Shown: piece by piece, positions 1 to 11,239 of the stretch | Position numbering within the stretch: position 1 is the stretch's first letter | Layout of the letters: each line of letters starts with the position of its first letter | Assembly: GCF_900105395.1 (NCBI RefSeq) | Contig: NZ_LT629775.1 | Coordinates: forward strand, 5,602,001 to 5,666,000 | DNA from: Streptomyces sp. TLI_053 | Lineage (GTDB): Bacteria; Actinomycetota; Actinomycetes; Streptomycetales; Streptomycetaceae | Length of the DNA: 64,000 bases | Reading direction: 5' to 3' | Position numbers and translations under genes: made by a program | The notes under the pieces: model-generated | Databases searched by the model: none | The model's input: the letters and a program-made list of their open reading frames with translations, nothing else | Told to the model about the DNA's origin: nothing

Positions 1-199
1 CCTCGACGATGTAGTCCGGGGTGGGGAAGTCCGGCTCGCCGGCGCCGAAGCCGATGACGGGCCGGCCGGCCGCCTTGAGGGCCTTGGCCTTGGCGTCCAC
101 GGCGAGGGTGGCGGACTCGGCGATCGCGCCGATCCGGGCGGAGACGCGGCGGTCGGCGGGGCGGACGGAACGGTCGGGCTGCGGGGTGGAAGCGCTCAT
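1..199 (-). CDS. aspC: Aspartate aminotransferase (PLP-dependent, class I/II), N-terminal part
   Basis: This is the first ~66 codons of a PLP-dependent aminotransferase, read on the minus strand from an ATG at 199–197 and cut by the window edge. The translation opens with a short polar stretch, then VSARIGAIAESATLAVDAKA and VIGFGAGEPDFPTPDYI. The last part is the typical N-terminal block of aspartate aminotransferase, with the G-x-GEPDF substrate-loop motif. The enzyme interconverts aspartate/2-oxoglutarate and oxaloacetate/glutamate in the cytosol. From memory, the same gene sits divergently next to tRNA-Trp–secE in other streptomycetes, which supports the call. The catalytic lysine lies outside the window. 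Confidence 0.85.
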   Translation of the reverse strand, partial: MSASTPQPDRSVRPADRRVSARIGAIAESATLAVDAKAKALKAAGRPVIGFGAGEPDFPTPDYIVE

Positions 200-312
200 G
201 CCTGCATGGTCGCAGACCGCACACCGCCCGGGCATGGCGGTTTCACGATATGTACGGGACCGTCCGGATGGCGGCCGGGTGGGGGCCCGGTGACGGCCCG
301 AAAAAGAAGAGG

Positions 313-343
313 TTCGACCAAACGCCCTTCGACCCCGTACACT
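313..343 (+). promoter_or_regulatory. Candidate promoter for tRNA-Trp–secE
   Basis: A TACACT −10-like hexamer at 338–343 is preceded by TTCGAC at 313–318 (19 bp spacer; TCGACC at 314–319 would give 18 bp). It lies about 115 bp upstream of tRNA-Trp and points towards it. The fit is moderate and no start site is known. Confidence 0.35.
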
Positions 344-458
344 CACTGATCGACGGCCACCGAACGAACCGGAGCCTCCACCACCGCACCGAAACAGTGC
401 GGAGTCCGGTGGAAGATACGGTAGGTTGGTCGTCACTACTGGGGCCGCGAGGTTCCGT

Positions 459-531
459 AGGGCAATAGCTCAATTGGTAGAGCACCGGTCTCCAAAACCG
501 GCGGTTGGGGGTTCAAGTCCCTCTTGCCCTG
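459..531 (+). tRNA. tRNA-Trp (anticodon CCA)
   Basis: A full cloverleaf can be folded. The acceptor stem is AGGGCAA (459–465) with TTGCCCT (524–530), and the discriminator is G531. The D-arm is GCTC/GAGC. The anticodon stem CCGGT/ACCGG encloses CTCCAAA, with anticodon CCA at 492–494. The T-arm contains GGTTCAAGTCC. The 3' CCA is not encoded. tRNA-Trp directly upstream of secE is the usual streptomycete arrangement. Confidence 0.96.
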
Positions 532-678
532 CTGCTTGATCCGTACTCAGCCCGTTCGCTCCACAGAGCGAGCGGGCTTGATGCGGAGAGGGCGCCGATC
601 AGCACCGCTAGCCGGCCGCTCGTGCCTCTTCGGGTACGCAGTCGACGCTCGGCAGGACCCGGATTCAGGTGAGGACGA

Positions 679-1011
679 GTGACGGAGACCACGGGCTCCA
701 CCGCAACGCCTGAGAGCGGCAACCCCGAGGGGGCCGACGGCGCTGCCGAGACCACCCCTGCGGAGGGTGATTCGCGCCGCAAGCGCTCTGGCGACAAGAA
801 GTCCGGCAAGCGGGGCAAGAAGGGCGTCTTCGCGCGCCTCGCCCTCTTCTACCGGCAGATCATCGCCGAACTGCGCAAGGTCGTCTGGCCGACCCGCAAC
901 CAGCTGGTGAGCTACACCACGGTCGTGGTCGTGTTCGTCGTGGTCGTGATGGCCTTCGTGTCCGGCCTCGACTACGGCTTCTCCAAGGCCGCCCTCTGGA
1001 TCTTCGGCTGA
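679..1011 (+). CDS. secE: Preprotein translocase subunit SecE
   Basis: SecE is the small essential subunit that clamps SecY in the SecYEG protein-export channel. The 110-residue product starts at GTG 679, with a GAGGA-type ribosome site 6–10 nt upstream. It has an N-terminal hydrophilic extension of about 45 residues ending in a lysine/arginine-rich patch. The conserved SecE block follows (FYRQIIAELRKVVWPTRNQL, residues ~57–76), then one membrane helix (~78–98). A long charged N-terminus and a single helix are normal for actinobacterial SecE. It is followed by a hairpin terminator and then nusG. Confidence 0.95.
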   Translation: MTETTGSTATPESGNPEGADGAAETTPAEGDSRRKRSGDKKSGKRGKKGVFARLALFYRQIIAELRKVVWPTRNQLVSYTTVVVVFVVVVMAFVSGLDYGFSKAALWIFG

Positions 1012-1042
1012 CCAAGCCGTTCCACCTGTGCGTACAACCTCC

Positions 1043-1071
1043 CGACCCGGGCCGGTCCTCGGCCCGGGTCG
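1043..1071 (+). terminator. Hairpin after secE
   Basis: An 11-bp perfect GC stem (CGACCCGGGCC, 1043–1053, with GGCCCGGGTCG, 1061–1071) has a 7-nt loop and no U-tract. It lies 31 bp past the secE stop and may partly separate secE from nusG. Confidence 0.5.
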
Positions 1072-1222
1072 AGCTGTCTGCGTCGGAGGTACGGGGCCGC
1101 TACCGTTGACTCGGTACTGTTGAAGTCTTCGAGGCGAACTTCCGGCGACCGCGTGAGCGGAGCGGAGCCGGACCGTCGCGGAGCGTGCCACCTTCACCAT
1201 CTCCAGGAAAGAAGCAGCCACC

Positions 1223-2125
1223 GTGTCTGAGTCCCCCCTGTACGACGCCGACGAGACCGTCCTCGAGGCGGATGTCGCCGCCGAGGACGCGGCCGAGCTG
1301 GCTGACGCCGTCGAGTCCGACGAGCAGCAGATCGTGGACGCGGTCGACACCGACGAGGACGAGGTCGAGGCGTTCGACGAGGCCGAGGCCGGCGAGCCGG
1401 CCGAGGACGTCGCGCTGCACGTGGAGACCGAGGAGGAGCTCGTCGAGGACGCCGACGAGGACACCGAGGGCGACGAGGACGAGGCCGCCGCCGAGGAGAC
1501 CGAGGAGGAGGCCGTCGAGGTCGACCCGGTCGCCAAGTTCCGCGAGGACCTCCGGTTCATGCCCGGCGAGTGGTACGTGATCCACACCTACGCCGGCTAC
1601 GAGAACCGGGTGAAGCAGAACCTGGAGCAGCGCGCGGTCTCCCTCAACGTCGAGGAGTACATCTTCCAGGCCGAGGTGCCGCAGGAGGAGGTCGTCCAGA
1701 TCAAGAACGGCGACCGCAAGACCATCCGCCAGAACAAGCTCCCCGGCTACGTCCTGGTGCGCATGGACCTCACCCCGGAGTCCTGGGGCGTCGTGCGCAA
1801 CACCCCCGGTGTCACCGGCTTCGTCGGCAACGCCTACGACCCGTACCCGCTGACCCTGGACGAGGTCGTCAAGATGCTCGCCCCCGACGTCGAGCGCCAG
1901 GCGGCCAAGGAGGCCGGCAAGCCCTCGCCGGTCAAGCCCAGCGAGATCCAGGTCCTCGACTTCGAGGTCGGCGACTCGGTCACCGTCACCGACGGTCCGT
2001 TCGCCACCCTGCAGGCGACCATCAACGAGATCAACCCCGACTCGAAGAAGGTCAAGGGCCTGGTCGAGATCTTCGGCCGGGAGACCCCGGTCGAGCTCTC
2101 CTTCGACCAGATCCAGAAGAACTAG
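1223..2125 (+). CDS. nusG: Transcription termination/antitermination factor NusG
   Basis: NusG binds the RNA polymerase clamp and affects pausing, Rho termination and coupling to the ribosome. The 300-residue product starts at GTG 1223. Residues 1 to ~100 are a very acidic low-complexity extension, almost all D, E, A and V. The NGN domain begins near FMPGEWYVIHTYAGYENRVK (~112–131), and a C-terminal KOW domain is recognisable from FEVGDSVTVTDGPFA to the end. E. coli NusG has ~180 residues, so the extra length is the acidic head, which is common in actinobacteria. A terminator and a new promoter for rplK follow immediately. Confidence 0.96.
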   Translation: MSESPLYDADETVLEADVAAEDAAELADAVESDEQQIVDAVDTDEDEVEAFDEAEAGEPAEDVALHVETEEELVEDADEDTEGDEDEAAAEETEEEAVEVDPVAKFREDLRFMPGEWYVIHTYAGYENRVKQNLEQRAVSLNVEEYIFQAEVPQEEVVQIKNGDRKTIRQNKLPGYVLVRMDLTPESWGVVRNTPGVTGFVGNAYDPYPLTLDEVVKMLAPDVERQAAKEAGKPSPVKPSEIQVLDFEVGDSVTVTDGPFATLQATINEINPDSKKVKGLVEIFGRETPVELSFDQIQKN

Positions 2126-2138
2126 TCCCATCGTCTTC

Positions 2139-2179
2139 GGATTCGGGGCGGGCCCGCGGGCCCGCCCCGAATCCGTTTT
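2139..2179 (+). terminator. Intrinsic-type terminator after nusG
   Basis: Perfect 17-nt inverted arms (2139–2155 and 2158–2174, beginning GGATTCGGGGCGGGCCC) are followed by GTTTT (2175–2179). The stem starts 13 bp after the nusG stop. The T-run overlaps the −35 of the rplK promoter. Confidence 0.85.
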
Positions 2180-2206
2180 GGTCCAGCGACGCCGAGGCGT
2201 TAGCCT
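2178..2206 (+). promoter_or_regulatory. rplK-rplA promoter
   Basis: TTGGTC (2178–2183) and TAGCCT (2201–2206) are separated by 17 bp, a good match to the housekeeping sigma (HrdB-type) pattern. Transcription would start near 2213, giving a leader of about 77 nt before rplK. Confidence 0.6.
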
Positions 2207-2289
2207 GGTCCGATGTGTGTGCTGGCGACCGGGTGTCGCCCCGTGTCCGCACGCACCAGCAATCACCTCTCGGAAGGACCCGGAGAGAC

Positions 2290-2724
2290 ATGCCTCCCAA
2301 GAAGAAGAAGGTCACGGGGCTTATCAAGCTCCAGATCAACGCCGGCGCGGCGAACCCGGCCCCGCCGGTCGGCCCCGCGCTGGGTCAGCACGGCGTCAAC
2401 ATCATGGAGTTCTGCAAGGCCTACAACGCCGCGACCGAGTCGCAGCGCGGCATGATCGTGCCGGTGGAGATCACGGTCTACGAGGACCGTTCCTTCACCT
2501 TCATCACGAAGACGCCGCCGGCCGCGCGCCTCATCCTGAAGGCCGCCGGCATCGAGAAGGGCTCGAGCGAGCCGCACAAGACCAAGGTCGCGAAGCTCAC
2601 CGCCGCCCAGGTCCGCGAGATCGCCACGACCAAGATGCCCGACCTGAACGCCAACGACCTGGACGCCGCGTCCAAGATCATCGCCGGCACCGCCCGGTCG
2701 ATGGGCATCACGGTCGAGGGCTGA
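2290..2724 (+). CDS. rplK: 50S ribosomal protein L11
   Basis: L11 binds the GTPase-associated region of 23S rRNA, the thiostrepton target, and is needed for RelA-type stringent signalling. The ATG at 2290 gives 144 residues, the normal length; the reading frame is open further upstream, but only this start fits the family. It begins [16 protein letters not shown] and continues with the proline-rich [20 protein letters not shown] segment of the N-terminal domain (prolines near 22–26). The C-terminal RNA-binding domain ends with the conserved [25 protein letters not shown] ribosome site precedes it. Cotranscribed with rplA. Confidence 0.97.
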
Positions 2725-2826
2725 GAACCTCCCTTCCCGTCAGGGAAAAGTTGATTCAGCCGTCCCTGTGGTAGGGCCCGCGCAGGCCCGTGACACCACA
2801 ACTCCATTCACCATTCAGGAGCAGCT

Positions 2827-3549
2827 ATGAAGCGCAGCAAGGCCCTGAAGGCCGCGGACGCCCAGGTCGACCGCGAGCGCCTTTACGCCCCCCTCGAGGC
2901 CGTCCGCCTCGCCAAGGCGACCAGCACCAGCAAGTTCGACGGCACCGTCGAGGTCGCCATGCGTCTGGGTGTCGACCCGCGCAAGGCCGACCAGATGGTC
3001 CGCAGCACCGTGATCCTCCCGCACGGCACCGGTAAGACCGCTCGGGTCCTGGTCTTCGCGACCGGCGAGCGTGCCGAGGCCGCGCGTGCTGCGGGCGCCG
3101 ACATCGTCGGTGCCGACGAGCTCATCGACGAGGTCGCGAAGGGCAAGCTGGACTTCGACGCCGTCGTCGCCACCCCGGACCTCATGGGCAAGGTCGGCCG
3201 CCTCGGCCGCGTGCTCGGTCCCCGTGGTCTGATGCCGAACCCGAAGACCGGCACCGTCACCCCGGATGTCGCCAAGGCTGTCAACGACATCAAGGGCGGC
3301 AAGATCGAGTTCCGCGTCGACAAGCACTCGAACCTGCACTTCATCATCGGGAAGACCTCCTTCACCGACGAGCAGCTGGTCGAGAACTACGCCGCCGCGC
3401 TGGACGAGGTGCTCCGCGCCAAGCCGTCCGCCGCCAAGGGCCGCTACATCAAGAAGACCGCGTTCTCGACCACCATCGGCCCCGGCATCCTGGTGGACCC
3501 GAACCGCACCCGCAACCTCCTCGTCGAGGAGGACCCGGCCGCGGTCTGA
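2827..3549 (+). CDS. rplA: 50S ribosomal protein L1
   Basis: L1 forms the mobile L1 stalk at the ribosomal E site and in many bacteria also represses its own operon by binding the mRNA. The 240-residue product starts at ATG 2827 behind an AGGAGC ribosome site. The family signature LGRVLGPRGLMPNPKTGTVT is present at ~128–147. It lies about 100 bp after rplK in the same transcription unit and ends before a strong terminator. Confidence 0.97.
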   Translation: MKRSKALKAADAQVDRERLYAPLEAVRLAKATSTSKFDGTVEVAMRLGVDPRKADQMVRSTVILPHGTGKTARVLVFATGERAEAARAAGADIVGADELIDEVAKGKLDFDAVVATPDLMGKVGRLGRVLGPRGLMPNPKTGTVTPDVAKAVNDIKGGKIEFRVDKHSNLHFIIGKTSFTDEQLVENYAAALDEVLRAKPSAAKGRYIKKTAFSTTIGPGILVDPNRTRNLLVEEDPAAV

Positions 3550-3566
3550 TCGCAGCCGACCTTCGT

Positions 3567-3610
3567 ACGGCGGGCCCGTACCCCCTTCGCCGGGGGTGCG
3601 GGCCCGCCGT
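3567..3610 (+). terminator. Terminator after rplA
   Basis: Arms of 19 nt (3567–3585 and 3592–3610) pair with only one T·G wobble around a TTCGCC loop, followed by CGTTT. The hairpin ends the rplKA unit. Confidence 0.8.
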
Positions 3611-3731
3611 CGTTTCCCGATCGATACCCCCTGCCGGGGGAACGGGCACACGGTCCGTCGTACGCTCGGCCGGTCCGCCCGCGCGTTCCCGGCCGAGGGA
3701 GCCCGCCGCCGTCCGACCGCCGGAGTGTGCC

Positions 3732-4550
3732 GTGCCCGCCGTTCGCCCCGCCGCCAAGGGGGCGGCCCTGCTGCTGCTCGCCGCCGGCCTCACCGCGTGC
3801 AGTGTGCTGGCCGTCTCCGGCGACCGCACCCCGATCAGCGACCGGCCCACCGTCCGGCCGCCCCGGCAGGTGCTGCTGTCCGCCTCGCAGCGGCTGGACG
3901 ACGCGGGCGGGGCACGGATCCAGGCGGTCGAGGAGGGACCGGCGGGGCGGCGGAGCGCGAGCGGCACGGTGTCCTGGGGCGCCCACGACTCGGCCGAGCT
4001 GACCGTCACCGACGAGCTGGGCACCGGGCTGCTGCGGGGCCGGGACGGTGCCCTGGACCTCGGCTACGCCGGTGCGGCGCCGCGCTCCGCGGACCGGGAC
4101 CGGGCGGAGTCGCTGGACCCGCGTGCCGTCCCCGGCGGACCGACCGGCTGGTCCGGCGGCTGGATCACGGGTCTGCTGGCCAACCCGGGCGGGTCGGCCC
4201 GCCTGATGGCGCTGGCCGGCAAGCTCACCCCGCTGGGCGGCGAGGAGCTGAACGGCGGGACGGTCGCGCACTACCGGGGCGCCGCACCGGTGGCGGACTA
4301 CTTCGGCGCCGAGGAGGGGCTGAGCCCGGCCAGGCTGAACGACCGGCTGGACTACTACGAGCGGCGCGGGGTCGCCGCCGTCGAGTACGACTTCTGGGTG
4401 GCGCCGGGGGACCGGCTGCTGCGGGTGCGGTCCACGGTCAGGGGCGCCTCCGGCGCGGTGGTGACCACCACCGACATCGCCGAGGGCGCCGAGCCGGCCG
4501 AGGGCGCCGCCACCGACGCGCCCGCCGTGCCGCCGGTCTCCGGAGGCTGA
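3732..4550 (+). CDS. Probable lipoprotein, LppX/LprG-like length and context
   Basis: The GTG at 3732 gives 272 residues. The N-terminus is a lipoprotein signal: basic start, leucine/alanine core, and lipobox LTAC with Cys23. The mature part is acidic and soluble with no catalytic motif I recognise. It shares layout with the next gene: a LLSASQRLDDA-type segment after the linker, a central LLANPGG region, and a DFWVAPGDRLLRVRS strand that resembles WLNDKDQLVRLQ in its neighbour. The pair are therefore probably paralogues. Two such lipoprotein genes between rplA and rplJ are, from memory, a streptomycete hallmark. The fold may be that of lipid-binding LppX/LprG proteins; this is inference. Confidence 0.8.
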   Translation: MPAVRPAAKGAALLLLAAGLTACSVLAVSGDRTPISDRPTVRPPRQVLLSASQRLDDAGGARIQAVEEGPAGRRSASGTVSWGAHDSAELTVTDELGTGLLRGRDGALDLGYAGAAPRSADRDRAESLDPRAVPGGPTGWSGGWITGLLANPGGSARLMALAGKLTPLGGEELNGGTVAHYRGAAPVADYFGAEEGLSPARLNDRLDYYERRGVAAVEYDFWVAPGDRLLRVRSTVRGASGAVVTTTDIAEGAEPAEGAATDAPAVPPVSGG

Positions 4551-4693
4551 ACCGGCCGGTCCGGGAGGGCGGGTGCGGCCGAGTGGCGGGGGGTGCCACG
4601 GAGCCGCGCGGGACCGGGTGGCAAGGTGGGCGGGAGCGGACGGGCCGGCCTGGGTGGCCGTCCGCCGAGGACGGATCCGACGGGGAGGCCTGG

Positions 4694-5572
4694 ATGGCGG
4701 TGCGGCAGCGGCTGGCGGCGGTGGTCGCCGTCGCGGTGCTGGCGGGCGGCCTGAGCGGGTGCGGCGGGGCGGACGGCCCGGCCCCGGGCGGCTCGTCGAG
4801 CGCGTCCGGCGCCCCGACGCCGACACCCAGCAGCGCCTCACCGACCTGGCCGGCCAAGCCGACCGACCGCTCCCCGCACGGCGTGCTGCTCTCGGCCCAG
4901 CTGGCCATGCAGACCGCGCGCCGGGCCAAGGTGAGCTACCGGCTGGGCTCGGACGCCGGCTCCGGCCCGCTGTTCTGGCAGCCGAAGACCGCGCTCCAGG
5001 TCAAACGTTCCACCCCGGCGGCGGCCGAGCAGCTGATCGTCGTGGACACCGTCGCCTACGAGGGCGGTGACGCGGCCACCGCGGCCCGGCTGGGCGGGCG
5101 GCACTGGGAGCGGTTCGCCGGGGCGCCGGGCCCGGACGGGCACCGGGAGATCCCGTACGCCGGGCTGATCGACCTGCTCAACCCGGTGGTGGCGCTGGCC
5201 GCCGCGACCGCCGAGGGGACCACCGCCCAGTACGTCGGCGAGGAGAAGTTCGAGGACTCCGCGGTGGAGCACTACCGGGTGAGTACCGACGCGGCCCGTT
5301 ACGCGGCGGCGCAGACCCAGCTGAGCCAGGTCCGCCGGGAGGGCCTGCGGACCGCGCTGGCGCCCGGCGGCTCGGCCTCGCTCGTCCTGGACCTCTGGCT
5401 GAACGACAAGGACCAGCTGGTCCGGCTGCAGCGGACCGGGGCGGGCGACAGCGGCCGGCTCGACGACTCGGTGCTCTACACCGAGCCCGGCGGCCCGCTC
5501 TCGGCGCAGGCCCCGGCCGAGTCGGACACCGTGGACACCGGCACCCGCAGCACCCCGCCGACGGCCCGCTGA
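4694..5572 (+). CDS. Probable lipoprotein, LppX/LprG-like, second of a pair
   Basis: I place the start at ATG 4694, which gives 292 residues and a clean lipoprotein signal ending in LSGC (Cys23); the frame is open far upstream, but only as a shadow. After a Ser/Thr/Pro linker (~25–55) comes a domain with LLSAQLAMQTARRAKVSY and, near the C-terminus, LVLDLWLNDKDQLVRLQR. This is the alternating-strand pattern seen in LprG/LppX-type proteins, which carry lipids or lipoglycans across the envelope. It is probably a paralogue of the preceding gene. It ends about 30 bp before a candidate promoter for rplJ. Substrate unknown. Confidence 0.8.
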   Translation: MAVRQRLAAVVAVAVLAGGLSGCGGADGPAPGGSSSASGAPTPTPSSASPTWPAKPTDRSPHGVLLSAQLAMQTARRAKVSYRLGSDAGSGPLFWQPKTALQVKRSTPAAAEQLIVVDTVAYEGGDAATAARLGGRHWERFAGAPGPDGHREIPYAGLIDLLNPVVALAAATAEGTTAQYVGEEKFEDSAVEHYRVSTDAARYAAAQTQLSQVRREGLRTALAPGGSASLVLDLWLNDKDQLVRLQRTGAGDSGRLDDSVLYTEPGGPLSAQAPAESDTVDTGTRSTPPTAR

Positions 5573-5602
5573 GCCGGCCGGGCGGTCGCGACCAGGGGCG
5601 AT

Positions 5603-5632
5603 TTGCCCCGGACGGCGGCATCCGGCTACTGT
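5603..5632 (+). promoter_or_regulatory. Candidate rplJ-rplL promoter
   Basis: TTGCCC (5603–5608) and TACTGT (5627–5632) have an 18-bp spacer, about 290 bp upstream of rplJ. This leaves a long 5' leader, as expected for the L10 operon. Confidence 0.5.
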
Positions 5633-5922
5633 GTCGGAAGCCAAAGACCGCTGGTTGTCGCGCCGCCCCCGTCAGGGAGTGCGTGACCGAAGGATCCGCG
5701 CCTCGTGCGCGGGCAGCCCGCGCAGGATTGTTTGGAGCTTCGACCTCCGGGTCGCGTGCCTCGCATGCGGACCCGTCGAGTTCGCCACGAGCCCCGTGCG
5801 CCTGCGCACCGGGGCTCATCTGCTTTTCCGCAGAGGTTCTCCTCCGTCCGGCGGTCCGAGGCGCGAATGGTCGACTCTCGCGGTCGGCCTGATTTCGACA
5901 TCACGGAAGGAGGCGTAAGCCT
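5633..5922 (+). promoter_or_regulatory. rplJ 5' leader with a strong hairpin (L10-leader candidate)
   Basis: This ~290-nt untranslated stretch separates the candidate promoter from rplJ. It holds a marked hairpin: GAGCCCC (5789–5795) pairs with GGGGCTC (5811–5817), extended inside by GTGC/GCAC. It is followed by ATCTGCTTTT. In many bacteria L10(L12)4 binds its own leader to repress the operon, so this hairpin is the obvious element to test. I cannot confirm the L10 kink-turn motif by eye. Confidence 0.4.
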
Positions 5923-6486
5923 ATGGCTAGGCCCGACAAGGCTGCTGCCGTCGCCGAGATCACGGAGCTTTTCCGTGGCTCGAACGCTGCGGTGCTGACC
6001 GAGTACCGCGGTCTGACGGTGAAGCAGGTCAAGACCCTGCGTCGCTCGCTGGGCGAGAACGCCCAGTACGCCGTGGTGAAGAACACGCTGACCAAGATCG
6101 CGGCCAATGAGGTCGGGATCACGGAGCTCGACGACCTGTTCGCCGGTCCGACGGCTGTCGCCTTCGTCACCGGTGACCCGGTGGAGTCGGCGAAGGCTCT
6201 GCGTGACTTCGCCAAGGAGAACCCTGCTCTCGTCATCAAGGGCGGTGTCCTTGACGGTAAGGCGCTGTCCGCCGACGAGATCAAGAAGCTCGCGGACCTC
6301 GAGTCCCGCGAGGTGCTGCTCGCCAAGCTGGCGGGTGCCATGAAGGGCAAGCAGTCGCAGGCTGCCGCGCTCTTCCAGGCCCTGCCCTCGAAGCTCGTCC
6401 GCACGGTCGAGGCGCTTCGGGAAAAGGTCGAGCAGGGCGGTGCCGGTACGCCGGCTCCCGCCGCCGAGGAGACCGCGGCCGAGTGA
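5923..6486 (+). CDS. rplJ: 50S ribosomal protein L10
   Basis: L10 anchors the L7/L12 dimers to the ribosome and so builds the stalk that recruits translation GTPases. The 187-residue protein starts at ATG 5923 behind a strong GGAAGGAGG site. The N-terminal rRNA-binding part contains the family block ALTEYRGLTVKQ-like sequence (here AVLTEYRGLTVKQVKTLR, ~24–41). The C-terminal helix that binds L12 (~150–175) ends in an Ala/Pro/Glu tail. rplL follows 90 bp downstream. Confidence 0.97.
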   Translation: MARPDKAAAVAEITELFRGSNAAVLTEYRGLTVKQVKTLRRSLGENAQYAVVKNTLTKIAANEVGITELDDLFAGPTAVAFVTGDPVESAKALRDFAKENPALVIKGGVLDGKALSADEIKKLADLESREVLLAKLAGAMKGKQSQAAALFQALPSKLVRTVEALREKVEQGGAGTPAPAAEETAAE

Positions 6487-6576
6487 TCGGCCGAGGCCCT
6501 GCCTCGCTGCGGGCCCGTACGCCCGCCAACCCGTACATCCGGCACCACCTGCCGATTTAGTGGAAGGACGCCAATC

Positions 6577-6960
6577 ATGGCGAAGCTGTCCCAGGACGAG
6601 CTGCTCGCGCAGTTCGAGGAGCTCACCCTCATCGAGCTGGCCGCGTTCGTGAAGGCCTTCGAGGAGAAGTTCGACGTCACCGCTGCCGCTCCGGTCGCCG
6701 TTGCCGGCATCGCCGGCCCGGGCGCCGTGGCCGAGGCCGTCGAGGAGCAGGACGAGTTCGACGTCATCCTCGATGGCCCGGGCGACAAGAAGATCCAGGT
6801 CATCAAGGAGGTGCGCACCCTGACCTCCCTCGGCCTGAAGGAGGCCAAGGACCTCGTTGACACCGCTGGTGCCAAGGTTCTGGAGAAGGTTGCCAAGGAC
6901 GTTGCCGAGAAGGCCAAGGCCGCTCTCGAGGGCGCCGGCGCCAAGGTCACCGTCAAGTGA
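6577..6960 (+). CDS. rplL: 50S ribosomal protein L7/L12
   Basis: L7/L12 is the multicopy stalk protein that contacts EF-Tu, EF-G and other GTPases. It has 127 residues from ATG 6577. The N-terminal dimerisation/L10-binding helices (~1–35) contain LIELAAFVKAFEEKF. An Ala/Val hinge follows (~38–55), then the globular domain with DEFDVIL and the conserved VKxxRxxTxLGLKEAKDLV block (~72–95). It shares the transcription unit with rplJ and is followed by a textbook terminator. Confidence 0.97.
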   Translation: MAKLSQDELLAQFEELTLIELAAFVKAFEEKFDVTAAAPVAVAGIAGPGAVAEAVEEQDEFDVILDGPGDKKIQVIKEVRTLTSLGLKEAKDLVDTAGAKVLEKVAKDVAEKAKAALEGAGAKVTVK

Positions 6961-6988
6961 CTCGCCGCCCCCTCTGAGGGGGCAGTGG

Positions 6989-7029
6989 GCCGGGCCGATC
7001 ACCCTTGCGGGTGGTCGGCCCGGCTTTTT
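6989..7029 (+). terminator. Rho-independent terminator after rplL
   Basis: A 16-bp stem (6989–7004 with 7009–7024, one T·G wobble) with a TTGC loop is followed by TTTTT (7025–7029). It is the best intrinsic terminator in this part of the window and uncouples rplJL from rpoBC, at least partly. Confidence 0.93.
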
Positions 7030-7517
7030 GCGTTTCCGGCCCCGCCCGGCCGGTGGCCGCTTCGCGGCCGCCCCGGGCCTGCCCCCGGCCGTTCCCCGGT
7101 CCGCCCCCGGCCTGCGCCCGCCCCGCATCCGCCCCGTCCCCGGTGGGTCCGCGGCCGGACACACCGGCGTGGCCGATCGAGCACTCGGCACTGTCGGTGC
7201 GGACGGGTATGGTGATCGCTGTCATCGGCTACGGCCCCGACCACGGCTTCTGTAACGCCGGGGTGGCCCGGAGCGATGAACGGGACGAGGCCCGCACCGG
7301 AGGCGGGCCCTTGACGAACCCGGCGGGCGCGCGCGATTCTCGAGGCGCGAGTCCGCCCCGGTTGGTCGACCGCCGGATGCATAACCGGCGGCTCCGGAGG
7401 GAAGTGACTCCACGTGAGTCGTGGGCCCGGACGAGTCCGGGCCGCTGCAGTACCCGGAGGGCGTTCGCGCCCGACGGCTACCGGGAGGAGTCTCCGATTC
7501 GGTCTCCGAATCAGAGC
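7030..7517 (+). other. Gene-free stretch upstream of the rpoB promoter
   Basis: I see no convincing gene here. Two palindromes stand close together: GACTC(CACGT)GAGTC at 7406–7420, and GGCCCGGAC–GA–GTCCGGGCC at 7424–7443. They lie about 75–110 bp upstream of the rpoB −35 and could be protein-binding or RNA-folding sites. The rest holds only GC-rich sequence. Confidence 0.4.
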
Positions 7518-7546
7518 TGGACAGCAGTGTCGCCTTTGGCTACACT
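7518..7546 (+). promoter_or_regulatory. rpoBC promoter
   Basis: TGGACA (7518–7523) and TACACT (7541–7546) are separated by exactly 17 bp, one of the best housekeeping-promoter matches in the window. It would start transcription near 7553, about 200 nt upstream of rpoB. Its position shortly after the rplL terminator gives rpoBC an independent promoter. Confidence 0.7.
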
Positions 7547-7754
7547 GTCCCTTTGCGCTGCCTGTTAGCTGCTCCGTGACTCGTCGCCCGGAGTTTGCGT
7601 TGCCCTGAAGGGGTCTGGCACCGCCTCCGCAAAGCGGCTCTGACCTGAGGTTTCGACCTCGGCGGAGGCCGGTGGCGCGGAGGTGGGACCGAGCCCGTGA
7701 AGGCCCGGCCGGTACGCGCGTAGTGAGCTCCGAGCCCTCGGAAGGACCCCCCTC
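7547..7754 (+). promoter_or_regulatory. rpoB 5' leader
   Basis: This is a ~200-nt leader between the promoter and the TTG start. The segment just after the −10 (GTCCCTTTGCGCTGCCTGTT, 7547–7566) looks to me like a sequence also found upstream of rpoB in mycobacteria; that is recollection and should be checked by alignment. Weak inverted repeats occur further down (for example CCTGAGGTTTCGACCTCGG around 7644). No classical riboswitch is recognised. Confidence 0.4.
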
Positions 7755-11231
<3,477 letters not shown>

Positions 11232-11239
11232 CGGAGGCC

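Noticed and set aside
3266..4693. Fusion of the second lipoprotein with a long upstream reading frame
   Set aside because: The upstream part runs through rplA and the first lipoprotein in a wrong frame; the lipoprotein signal at 4694 decides the start.
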